A DNA stretch of 30,010 nt from CALFMR01 sp035550595 (GTDB lineage Bacteria > Acidobacteriota > Vicinamibacteria > Vicinamibacterales > SCN-69-37), in the NCBI GenBank assembly GCA_035550595.1, contig DASZOV010000137.1, forward strand, positions 1-30,010. The letters run 5' to 3'. This document shows, one piece after another, positions 6,964 to 14,232 of this stretch. The translations under genes were made by a program, and so were the position numbers. Position 1 is the first letter of the stretch. Each line of letters begins with the position of its first letter. A model generated the notes under the pieces. That model worked only from the letters and a program-made list of their open reading frames with translations, was not told the origin of the DNA and did no database searches.

Positions 6964-8544
6964 GTGCTGAAGCAGATGCTCGCGTGGGGAACGGCTTCCG
7001 TACTGCTCGCCGCAAGCCTTGCGGCTCAGGCGCCCACCACGGGACGAGGCGGGGCTTCGGGCGCGCCGTCCGACGAGGACGCCAAGCCCGGCGTGCCGGC
7101 GGTCGAGAAGGTTTCGACCACGCATCACACCGCGACCATCCACGGCACGTCGATCGTCTACACCGCGAACACCGGCACGATGGTGCTGCGCAACGACGAT
7201 GGGAAACCGACCGGCTCGGTGTTCTACGTCGCCTATACCCGCGATGACGCCGACGCCACGACGCGTCCCATCACCTTCTTCTTCAACGGCGGCCCCGGGT
7301 CATCGTCGCTCTGGTTGAGCATGGGCGTGATGAGCCCGAAACATCCGGAGATGGGACCGAACGGCGCGCAGCCCGCGCCGCCGTACAACCTGGTCGACAA
7401 TCCGAACTCGCCGCTCGACGTGACCGACCTCGTGCAGGTCGACGCGATGATGACCGGTTACTCGCGGCCGGCGCCTGGCGTCAAGGCGACCGAGTTCACC
7501 GGCGCGCGAAACGACATCGCGATGTTCGCCCAGTTCATCCGGCGCTATCTCGACAAGTACCATCGCTGGCAGTCGCCGAAGTATCTCTTCGGGGAGAGCT
7601 ACGGCACGTTCCGCTCGGCCGGGCTCGCCTCCGAGCTGCAGAGCGACGAAGGCATCGAGCTCAACGGCATCATGCTGCTCGGCACCGTGCTCGACTGGGC
7701 GAACCTGAGCGCGGGCGCGTCGAACGATCTGCCGTACGAGACGTTCCTTCCGACGTTCGCCGCGACGGCGTGGTATCACAAGAAACTGCCCGAGGATCTG
7801 CAAGCGAAGCCGCTCGCGGCCGTCGTGCAAGAGGCACGGACCTACGCCTTCGGTGAGTACATGACGACGCTGGCGAAGGGGAACACGCTGTCGCCGGCGG
7901 AGAAGACGGCGGCGGCGCAGCAGATCGCGCGGCTGACGGGGTTGTCGCCGCAGTTCATCTTGAACACGAATCTCCGGATCGGGCCCGGTGTGTTTCGGAC
8001 CGAGCTCCTGCGGAGCGATCGCGAGACCGTCGGGCGGTACGACAGCCGGATGATCGGTCTGAACGGCAACGCGTCGAGTCAGCAGCAGGACTACGATCCG
8101 TCCGACGTGGCGCCGACCGGTGCGTTCATGTCGGCGTACATGCGCTACCTGCACGACGACCTCGGCTATGCGACCGACCTGCAGTACTACATCATCGGCC
8201 ATGCCGGTCAGTGGGACTACACCGGCGTCGCCGGCGGCGGCAACTTCCGCCCGGGCTATCCGAGCACGTCCGACGCGCTGCGCGAGGCCATGGCGAAGAA
8301 TCCGTATCTCCACGTCCTCGTCTGCGCTGGCTACTACGACATGGCGACGCCGTTCGCCAACGCGGAGTACACGTTCAATCACCTGGGCTACGACCAGACG
8401 TACCGCGACCGCGTGTCGTTCAAGTACTACGAGAGCGGGCACATGGCGTATCTCAATCAGACGTCGGCCAAGAGCCTCACCGCGGACATCGAGGCGTTCA
8501 TCAAGAGCACCGCGCATCAGCCGGTGACGAACGTCGCGCCATGA
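6964..8544 (+). CDS. Secreted serine carboxypeptidase (peptidase family S10)
   Basis: 526 residues from GTG 6964, preceded by GGAG at six bases. The start gives a signal peptide MLKQMLAWGTASVLLAASLAAQA, so the enzyme should leave the cytoplasm. S10 landmarks are all present: oxyanion-hole segment FFFNGGPGSSS (105-115), nucleophile GESYG with S212, the Asp in CAGYYDMATP (D459) and the His in YESGHMAYL (H493). The family removes C-terminal residues from peptides, usually at acidic pH. A longer in-frame start at 6922 would bury the signal peptide behind charged residues and is rejected. The gene is followed by a repeat and a gene remnant. Confidence 0.93.
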   Translation: MLKQMLAWGTASVLLAASLAAQAPTTGRGGASGAPSDEDAKPGVPAVEKVSTTHHTATIHGTSIVYTANTGTMVLRNDDGKPTGSVFYVAYTRDDADATTRPITFFFNGGPGSSSLWLSMGVMSPKHPEMGPNGAQPAPPYNLVDNPNSPLDVTDLVQVDAMMTGYSRPAPGVKATEFTGARNDIAMFAQFIRRYLDKYHRWQSPKYLFGESYGTFRSAGLASELQSDEGIELNGIMLLGTVLDWANLSAGASNDLPYETFLPTFAATAWYHKKLPEDLQAKPLAAVVQEARTYAFGEYMTTLAKGNTLSPAEKTAAAQQIARLTGLSPQFILNTNLRIGPGVFRTELLRSDRETVGRYDSRMIGLNGNASSQQQDYDPSDVAPTGAFMSAYMRYLHDDLGYATDLQYYIIGHAGQWDYTGVAGGGNFRPGYPSTSDALREAMAKNPYLHVLVCAGYYDMATPFANAEYTFNHLGYDQTYRDRVSFKYYESGHMAYLNQTSAKSLTADIEAFIKSTAHQPVTNVAP

Positions 8545-8548
8545 GCGC

Positions 8549-8604
8549 CCGCGAGCGAGCGCAGCGAGTCGTGCGGCGCAGGCGCGGGGGTGGGACCCCG
8601 CGCC
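8549..8604 (+). repeat. GTGGGR-loop hairpin repeat, copy 1
   Basis: CGAGCGCAGCGAG is followed by a nine-base-pair hairpin: GGCGCGGGG (8581-8589), loop GTGGGA (8590-8595), CCCCGCGCC (8596-8604). Hairpins with the same loop but different stems occur at 24188-24205, 25088-25111 and 25134-25151. Confidence 0.6.
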
Positions 8605-8608
8605 GTTT

Positions 8609-8779
8609 CTTTTCGATGGTCCCGAGCCCATGCCGCTGACGACGGCCGTCACCGTGGGCGGCTGGGTGTGGGACGTCACGGCGGACGGTCGGCGCGTCCT
8701 GATGAACACCGTATCCGCTCAGCCGGGCGCCGAGGCGTTCACCGTCGACACCGACTGGCGCGCGAAGCTGCCGCGCTGA
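8609..8779 (+). pseudogene. C-terminal remnant of a TolB/WD40-type beta-propeller protein
   Basis: An open frame of 56 codons before TGA 8777-8779 contains WVWDVTADGRRVLMNT and ends TVDTDWRAKLPR. This resembles the last propeller blade and tail (YDVSxDGxRFLVNT...VVLNWTAGL) of the large TolB-like or kinase-propeller proteins abundant in Acidobacteriota, from memory of the family. There is no credible start, and the upstream bases are a hairpin repeat and the end of the peptidase gene, so only the tail survives. It points tail-to-tail at the permease gene ending at 8799. Confidence 0.5.
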
Positions 8780-8798
8780 CCCGGCTGACATCCGCGCA

Positions 8799-11537
8799 CT
8801 ACTCCGTCCGCAAGGCACGCGCCGGATCGAGACGCGCGGCGCGCCACGCCGGGAGCGCGCTCGCCGCGAGCGTCACGACGCCAAGCAGCAGCGCAGCGAG
8901 GACGTAGACAGCGGGATCCGATCCGGTGAGACCAAAGAGCAGCGCACGCGCCGCACGCGCTGCCGCCAGGGCCAGCACGGTGCCGGCGATGACACCGATG
9001 CCGGCCAGCCACGCGCCTTCGCCGAGGACCATCCGCAGGACATCGCCTCGTGCGGCACCGAGTGCCAGACGCAGCCCGATTTCACGCCGCCGCTGCGCGA
9101 CGGCGTACGCCATCACCCCGTAGAGGCCGATCGCGGCGAGGAGCGCCGCGAGCCCACCGAAGAAAGCCGAGACCAGCGCCATCAGCCGCGCGCGGAGAAA
9201 TGACTCGCTCAGCATGCGCGAGTAGTCCGCTACGCTCGACGTCATGCCGGGGCTGTGTTCGCGCGCCGCTTCGCGAACCGAGGCCATCACGCGCTCGGGT
9301 GGAAGCGATGTCCGGATGAGCGTCGTCATCGTCGGATCGGCGGCGCGACGAGACGGACCGATTGAGGTCTGGGCCGCGTCGATGAAGACGACGGGTGGAA
9401 CGGGTTCGCGAATGTCGGAGTACTTGGCGTCTTTGACGACGCCCACGATGGTGTAGGTCGTCTCTGGATCCGAGGGCGTCGCCTCGACGCGAAGCTGACG
9501 TCCGACGGGGGCAGCGCCGTTGGCCGCGCGGTGGACGAAGGTCTCGTTCACGACGGCGACGAGGTCCGTCTCCGCGCGGTCCTGCGTCGTGAACTCGCGG
9601 CCGCGGAGGACGGGCAGGCCGACGGTCTCGAAGTATCCGGCGCCGACCGAGGCGAACGACGCGTCGACGCCCGGCGTCCCCGAGGCATCCGCCATCCACG
9701 CTTCATTCGAGCGGCTCGAGCCGGAGACGGGGACGTAGCTGGTCATGGCTGCGTGCTCCACGCCGGGCAGCGCACGGAGACGCTCGAGCCATGATGTCTT
9801 GAGATCGTCGAGTCGACCAGCGTCGAGATGCTGGTCGCCGAAGTCCACGCTGACGACGAGCAGGTGATCGCGCGGAAAACCCAGATCGTCGGTCAGCAGG
9901 TTCCTGAACGTCGCGATGAACAGCGCGGCGCCCACGATCAGCACGAGTGAGCACGCGACCTGGGCGACCACGAGCGCTCGGCGGAGTCGGAGATGACCGC
10001 GCGACGCCGTCATGCCACGCGTCGGCGTGAACGCGCGTCGCGGGTCCGCCGCGCTGGTGCGCAGAGCCGGTGCAAGCCCGAACAGCAGGCAGGTCACGAG
10101 GGCGACGCCGGACATGAAGGCGAGGAGGCGCCAATCGACGCCCAGCGCGAGCACGATCGGAGCGCCGTCCATTCGAATCAAAGAAACCAGCGATCGGCTC
10201 AGGACGAACGCGAGCGCCAGGCCGAGCGCGGCGCCGAGCGTCGCCAGCAGGAGGCTGTAGACGAGCGCCTGACGTACGAGCTGCCCTCGCGAGGCGCCGA
10301 GCGCGAGCCGTACGGCGATCTCCTGCTCCTGCGCGCTCGCCTGCGCGAGCAGCAGATTGGCGAGGTTGCCGGCGGCGATGAGCAGCACGAGGCCGGCGAT
10401 GCCGAAGAGCAACGTCAGCGCCGGCGTGTAGAGCGTGCGCAGCGACGAGATCCCATTGGCGAGCGACACGCTCTCGAGCGTGAAATGCAGGTACGGGTCG
10501 ACGCTCACCGCCGGATAGTTCGGCGGCAGCGTGGCCTCGAAGAGCGCGGGCGAAATGGATCCGAGATAGGCCGACGCGCGCGCGATCGACCAGCCCGGCT
10601 CGAGGCGGCCCGCGACGTTCAGCCACCAGACCGTGCCGCTCGAGAGCACCGCATTGCCCGGACGCAGGTACGCCTCGGCGCACAACGGGAGGGCGACGTC
10701 GAATGTCTGGCCGACCTGCAGGCCGGTGAACGACGCCGGCGTCACGCCCAGGATGGAGAACGTCCGGCCCGACAGCGCCAGCGTCTGGCCGACGACCGCG
10801 GGGTCGGCCGCGAATGCCGATCGCCAGAAGCCGTCGCTGAGGACGACACCGCCGGCGCCACAGTCGATCGGGTCGTCGGGCTGTGCGAACAGCCGCCCAA
10901 CCTCCGGGCGGATGCCGAGCGCGCGAAACGCGTCACCGCTCAGCCGCAACACACGCGCGGATTCATCCTTGCCGCCGGCTGTCAGCTTGTGGCGTTCGGC
11001 GGCCCAGGCGAACACCGCGTCGAAGGGCTCGGTGTGATGCCGAAGCTCCCGCCAGATGGGAAACGTGAGGCCGCGGTCGGCCATGAAATGGCTGCCGCGC
11101 GTGCCGTCCATGTTCGTCAGCTTGATGTCGACGAGCTCGGCGGGACGATCGACGGACAGCGACTGGAGCAGGACCGCGTCGAGCAGTTGAAAAATGGCGG
11201 CCGTCGCGCCGATGCCCAGCGCGAGCGTGACGAGCGCGACCGCGGTGACGCCAGGCGTGCGCCAGAGCCGGCGCGCGGCATGGCGCAGGTCGCGCCAGAG
11301 CCCGTCGACCCAGGCTCCGGTGTGAGCGTCGTCGATCCCTTCGCGCAGGGCAGACGTGCTACCCAGGGCGAGTCGCGCCGCGCGACGGGCGTCGGCCGGC
11401 GTCATACCAGCGGCCACGCCTTCATCGATGAGCAAGGCCAGGTGGCTGTCGACCTCCGCGTCGATGTCGGCGCGCATGCGACGCCGGCCGGCGACGTTCC
11501 GCGCAAGATGCACGAGATACCGCAGGGGCCCGATCAC
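8799..11537 (-). CDS. ADOP-type MacB/FtsX-like ABC transporter permease (second module)
   Basis: 912 residues from GTG 11537; the GTG shares GTGA with the padR stop, so translation is coupled. The N-terminal cytoplasmic segment (RADIDAEVDSHLALLIDEGV, then RRAARLALGS) is followed by helix LVTLALGIGATAAIF, a MacB-like periplasmic domain, FtsX domain 1 (AAGNLANLLLAQASAQEQE, IAVRLALGASR), a second helix/periplasmic repeat (RRALVVAQVACSLVLI), and a C-terminal FtsX domain (REIGLRLALGAARGD) ending LDPARALRTE. It is a divergent paralogue of the permease at 1180-3822, and again no ATPase gene is nearby. The longer open frame to 11687 lies inside padR in another frame and is rejected. Confidence 0.92.
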   Translation of the reverse strand: MIGPLRYLVHLARNVAGRRRMRADIDAEVDSHLALLIDEGVAAGMTPADARRAARLALGSTSALREGIDDAHTGAWVDGLWRDLRHAARRLWRTPGVTAVALVTLALGIGATAAIFQLLDAVLLQSLSVDRPAELVDIKLTNMDGTRGSHFMADRGLTFPIWRELRHHTEPFDAVFAWAAERHKLTAGGKDESARVLRLSGDAFRALGIRPEVGRLFAQPDDPIDCGAGGVVLSDGFWRSAFAADPAVVGQTLALSGRTFSILGVTPASFTGLQVGQTFDVALPLCAEAYLRPGNAVLSSGTVWWLNVAGRLEPGWSIARASAYLGSISPALFEATLPPNYPAVSVDPYLHFTLESVSLANGISSLRTLYTPALTLLFGIAGLVLLIAAGNLANLLLAQASAQEQEIAVRLALGASRGQLVRQALVYSLLLATLGAALGLALAFVLSRSLVSLIRMDGAPIVLALGVDWRLLAFMSGVALVTCLLFGLAPALRTSAADPRRAFTPTRGMTASRGHLRLRRALVVAQVACSLVLIVGAALFIATFRNLLTDDLGFPRDHLLVVSVDFGDQHLDAGRLDDLKTSWLERLRALPGVEHAAMTSYVPVSGSSRSNEAWMADASGTPGVDASFASVGAGYFETVGLPVLRGREFTTQDRAETDLVAVVNETFVHRAANGAAPVGRQLRVEATPSDPETTYTIVGVVKDAKYSDIREPVPPVVFIDAAQTSIGPSRRAADPTMTTLIRTSLPPERVMASVREAAREHSPGMTSSVADYSRMLSESFLRARLMALVSAFFGGLAALLAAIGLYGVMAYAVAQRRREIGLRLALGAARGDVLRMVLGEGAWLAGIGVIAGTVLALAAARAARALLFGLTGSDPAVYVLAALLLGVVTLAASALPAWRAARLDPARALRTE

Positions 11538-11863
11538 GACGTCGACTCCACGGCGCGCGCGATCGCGAGGGCGATGCGCTGCCAACTGGCGGTTTCGGTG
11601 TGGACCTGGCGCTTGCCGGCCGCGGTGAGGGTGTAGAACTTGGCGCGCCGGCGATGCTCCGATTCGCCCCAGGCCGCCTTCAGCCACCCGCGTTCCTCGA
11701 GCCGATGGAGCGCGGGAAAGAGCGAGCCGGGCTTGACGAGGAACTCGCCCTGTGTGATCTGCTCGATGCGTCGAGAGACGCCCAGACCGTGCTGCGCCCC
11801 GCCGAGGAGCGCGCGCAGAATCAGCAGATCGAGTGTGCCCTGAAGCAGATCGCTATTGCCCAT
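11534..11863 (-). CDS. PadR-family transcriptional repressor (second module)
   Basis: 109 residues with the PadR signature: MGNSDLLQGTLDLLILRALL at the N-terminus, HGLGVSRRIEQ, then VKPGSLFPALHRLEERGWL (about 42-60) and the wing RRAKFYTLTAAGKRQV. ATG 11863 has AGGAG ten bases upstream. The stop overlaps the permease GTG by four bases. A recognisable promoter with two matching palindromic boxes lies directly upstream, so the protein probably represses its own operon by binding both. The inducing signal is unknown. Confidence 0.94.
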   Translation of the reverse strand: MGNSDLLQGTLDLLILRALLGGAQHGLGVSRRIEQITQGEFLVKPGSLFPALHRLEERGWLKAAWGESEHRRRAKFYTLTAAGKRQVHTETASWQRIALAIARAVESTS

Positions 11864-11876
11864 CGATCGGTCACTC

Positions 11877-11924
11877 CTATCGGATGTCGATAAGAGTAGG
11901 CCGGCACCTATCGAATGTCAATAG
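11877..11924 (-). promoter_or_regulatory. padR/permease promoter with twin operator boxes
   Basis: On the minus strand TTGACA (11921-11916), a 17-base spacer and TACTCT (11898-11893) make a sigma-70-type promoter, with start expected near 11886. Two related 17-base imperfect palindromes, CTATTGACATTCGATAG (11924-11908) and TTATCGACATCCGATAG (11893-11877), are spaced 31 bases start to start, three helical turns. The first covers the -35 and the second the transcription start, so bound dimers would lie on one face and block polymerase. Confidence 0.65.
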
Positions 11925-11981
11925 AAGCAACGCCGCGACACGACGCGTCTCGCGCCCGATCAGTCCAGAACGCCTCGACCT

Positions 11982-12194
11982 TCAGGCCACCCCGCCCTCG
12001 TCGTCCACCTGCTCCGGCTCGTCGTCATAGCCCGCGCCGGGGCCGGTGCGCTCGCCGATGTCGTCTTCGGTGCCGCCTTCGTGTTCCACCTCGGGCGTCT
12101 CGTGCGGCGGCGTCGAGTGCGGGTGCGAGTCGGTCGGACGGCCGGTGGCCGCGGGTGGCGTCGTCGCTGGTCGTTCAGGGACACGGTTCGTCAT
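11982..12194 (-). CDS. Small acidic, probably disordered protein
   Basis: 70 residues from ATG 12194 with GAGG six bases upstream. The first half is rich in Pro, Thr and His; the second is strongly acidic (EVEHEGGTEDDIGER, then GAGYDDEPEQVDDEGGVA). There is no hydrophobic core, signal peptide or known domain, so it is probably intrinsically disordered. An upstream ATG at 12224 is less likely because it lacks a ribosome site. Function unknown; a chance open frame is possible, but the start signal and biased composition argue for a gene. Confidence 0.5.
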   Translation of the reverse strand: MTNRVPERPATTPPAATGRPTDSHPHSTPPHETPEVEHEGGTEDDIGERTGPGAGYDDEPEQVDDEGGVA

Positions 12195-12245
12195 AGTGGC
12201 CTCGTTCGAAATCACGGACAGCACACACGATGCGGGGCGGTGGAG

Positions 12246-12533
12246 TCAAACCGCATCGAGCAGCCGCGCCCGCGCCGTCACTTCGTCGATGCCTTCGATC
12301 GCCACGCGCTTCTGACGGCCACGTTCGCCCGAGACGATCGACACGACGCGCTTCGGCACGTGGAGTGCGGCGGCGAGCACGGCGACGAGCTCGGCATTGG
12401 CCGCGCCGTCGACCGGCGGGGCCTGGAGCCGCACGAGCAACGCATCACCGCGCGTGCCCGCCACGCCCGATCGGCCCGCGCGTGGGATGACGCGCACGAC
12501 GAGATCGACGCCGTGCGGCGTGGCGCGAATCAT
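12246..12533 (-). CDS. DUF167 (YggU-like) family protein
   Basis: 95 residues, matching the compact DUF167 fold. It shows VVRVIPRAGRSGVAG (about 11-25), LLVRLQAPPVDGAANAEL (about 31-48) and the closing SGERGRQKRVAIEG (about 68-81), all typical of the family. YggU-like proteins are small cytoplasmic proteins of unknown function. ATG 12533 is the only start giving the normal family length. The upstream gene on the same strand ends at 12593, so the two are probably cotranscribed. Confidence 0.88.
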   Translation of the reverse strand: MIRATPHGVDLVVRVIPRAGRSGVAGTRGDALLVRLQAPPVDGAANAELVAVLAAALHVPKRVVSIVSGERGRQKRVAIEGIDEVTARARLLDAV

Positions 12534-12592
12534 CGGTCGCGATTGTCGCACGTAGCGTGGCGTCACGCCGGCTCGCGGGGATTCGACGTCGG

Positions 12593-13084
12593 TCACGCCA
12601 AGCGATCGAGCTCGTCCTCCAGCACTCGGCGAAGGCGGATTGCGTCGTATGTGGGCACCGCGACGGCGGCGTGCGCGCGGGCGTTCTCGCGGCCGTGGCG
12701 CGCGGCACGCCTGAGGGCCGAGGCCACGGCGCCGAAGCTCACCATGGCCACCGCAGCGGGCGCCCACCACACGACGAGGCCGAGGCCTGTGGCCTCCGGG
12801 CTCGCCTCGATGGCCGTTCCGTAACGCGCGACGAGATCGGTGACGATGTGGTCCGGTGCTTCGTGCCGATCGAGGCGCTCGCGAATTTCGGCTCTGAGGG
12901 CGGCCGCGCCAGACGACGGGCAGTCCGACAGCAAGAGGCCGGGGCAGAACGGACTCATGAGCTGGCTGGTCAGACGCGCCGCGGTCGCACGCGGCGTCGC
13001 GTCGCCGCCGGTCCGCCATCCGACGACCATGCCGATTGCGCCCACGGCCATGACCACGGCGACGAGCGGCCGTCCCCACTTCAT
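12593..13084 (-). CDS. CcmH-like cytochrome c maturation protein with variant cysteine motif
   Basis: 163 residues. An N-terminal membrane anchor (about 6-23) is followed by LTSQLMSPFCPGLLLSDCPS (about 39-58), the helical stretch LRAEIRERLDRHEAPDHIVTDLVARYG, and a second membrane helix (GLGLVVWWAPAAVAMVSF). This is the three-helix fold plus helix of CcmH/NrfF proteins, which reduce apocytochrome cysteines for haem attachment. Instead of the usual CXXC, the cysteines are C47 and C55 (CX7C), a variant seen in some CcmH-like proteins by recollection. No other ccm gene is in the window, so it stands alone or is split from its pathway. The start was set at the ATG just before the anchor. Confidence 0.75.
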   Translation of the reverse strand: MKWGRPLVAVVMAVGAIGMVVGWRTGGDATPRATAARLTSQLMSPFCPGLLLSDCPSSGAAALRAEIRERLDRHEAPDHIVTDLVARYGTAIEASPEATGLGLVVWWAPAAVAMVSFGAVASALRRAARHGRENARAHAAVAVPTYDAIRLRRVLEDELDRLA

Positions 13085-13236
13085 CGGTAGCCGACCATGC
13101 TCCCTAGCGTGGCACCGTTCGGCGCCACACGGCTGCGGCACGTTGTCGCAACAGACTCGCTGCTCGGCGACGCCCGCTATCGGCGCCGCCCCGTCCCCAT
13201 TGTGTCCGTCGAGTTTGTCGCGGAAGGCGATGCGGA

Positions 13237-13242
13237 TAAGCT
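13237..13242 (+). promoter_or_regulatory. Leaderless -10 element of the radical SAM gene
   Basis: TAAGCT ends six bases before ATG 13249, placing the expected transcription start on the A of the start codon. A weak -35 (TTGTCG, 13215-13220) lies 16 bases upstream. No Shine-Dalgarno precedes the ATG. Confidence 0.4.
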
Positions 13243-13248
13243 TGGACA

Positions 13249-14232
13249 ATGGAAACCGGCGCCGTCGTCAAAGCCTGGGGCCTCATTCTGTCGGGCTATC
13301 GTCCGAATCTTTCCGTCGAGATCACGCGCGAGTGCCCGCTCCGCTGCCCGGGTTGTTATGCCTACGGCGACGAACACCTCGGCGGCGACGTCGTTCTGCG
13401 GCAGCTCGCCGATTTCAAGGGGCAGGAGCTCATCGACGGCATGCTCGACGTCGTCAAGCGGCACAAGCCGCTGCACCTGTCGATCGTCGGCGGCGAGCCG
13501 CTCGTGCGGTTCCGCGAGCTCGAAGTGCTCGTACCGAAGCTCACGGCGATGGGCGTGCACGTGCAGATCGTGACGAGCGCCGTGCGGCCGATTCCCGAGG
13601 CGTGGGCGGAGATGGACAAGGTGCAGGTGTGCGTGTCGATCGACGGCCTGCAGCCGGAGCACGACGTGCGCCGCGCGCCGGCCACCTACGATCGCATCCT
13701 CAAGCACATCAAGGGACAGCACATCACGGTGCACTGCACGATCACGCGCCAGCAGTCACGCGCCGGCTACGTGACGGAGTTCACCGAGTTCTGGGCGGCG
13801 CAGCCCGACGTCAAACGGATCTGGTTCAGCCTGTACACGCCGCAGATTGGCGAGGACTCGCCCGAGATGCTGCGTCACGAGGATCGCGCGCGCGTGGTGG
13901 CGGAAATCACCGAGCTCTACGGTCGCCATCCGAAGCTGCACGACATGATTCCGTCGGTCGTGAAGGGCTACCTGCAGCCGCCCGGCAATCCTGACGCGTG
14001 CATCTTCGCGAAGACGACGGCGTGCCTGTCGTCGGATCTGAAGCGGACGATCACGCCGTGTCAGTACGGCGGCACTCCAGACTGCACGCAGTGCGGCTGC
14101 ATGGCGTCGGTCGGGCTGGGCGCGCTCGGCGACTACAAGCTCGGCGGGATCATGCCGCTCCGATCCATCTTCAACGCGTCGTTCCGGATCGGCGACGGCA
14201 TGAGGAAGCTCCGCGGCGAAGCCTCGCGCTAG
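13249..14232 (+). CDS. Radical SAM enzyme of unknown function with Cys-rich C-terminus
   Basis: 327 residues. CPLRCPGCYAYG carries the CX3CX2C cluster motif (C29, C33, C36) that binds the [4Fe-4S] cluster cleaving S-adenosylmethionine. SIVGGEPLVR (about 83-92) is the SAM-contacting GGEP motif, and VSIDGLQPEHD a typical barrel strand. A second cysteine group, C251, C259, C271, C279, C282 and C284, follows the barrel and could hold an auxiliary iron-sulfur cluster as in SPASM-like enzymes. It is soluble, without signal peptide. Neighbours give no substrate: a VWFA secreted protein is convergent and CcmH divergent. No precursor peptide or metabolic partner is evident, so the reaction is unknown. 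Confidence 0.88.
   Translation: METGAVVKAWGLILSGYRPNLSVEITRECPLRCPGCYAYGDEHLGGDVVLRQLADFKGQELIDGMLDVVKRHKPLHLSIVGGEPLVRFRELEVLVPKLTAMGVHVQIVTSAVRPIPEAWAEMDKVQVCVSIDGLQPEHDVRRAPATYDRILKHIKGQHITVHCTITRQQSRAGYVTEFTEFWAAQPDVKRIWFSLYTPQIGEDSPEMLRHEDRARVVAEITELYGRHPKLHDMIPSVVKGYLQPPGNPDACIFAKTTACLSSDLKRTITPCQYGGTPDCTQCGCMASVGLGALGDYKLGGIMPLRSIFNASFRIGDGMRKLRGEASR

Noticed and set aside
9993..11636. A 547-residue frame on the plus strand
   Set aside because: It is the complement of the second permease gene and part of padR; its Arg/Glu-rich composition is a GC-rich shadow.
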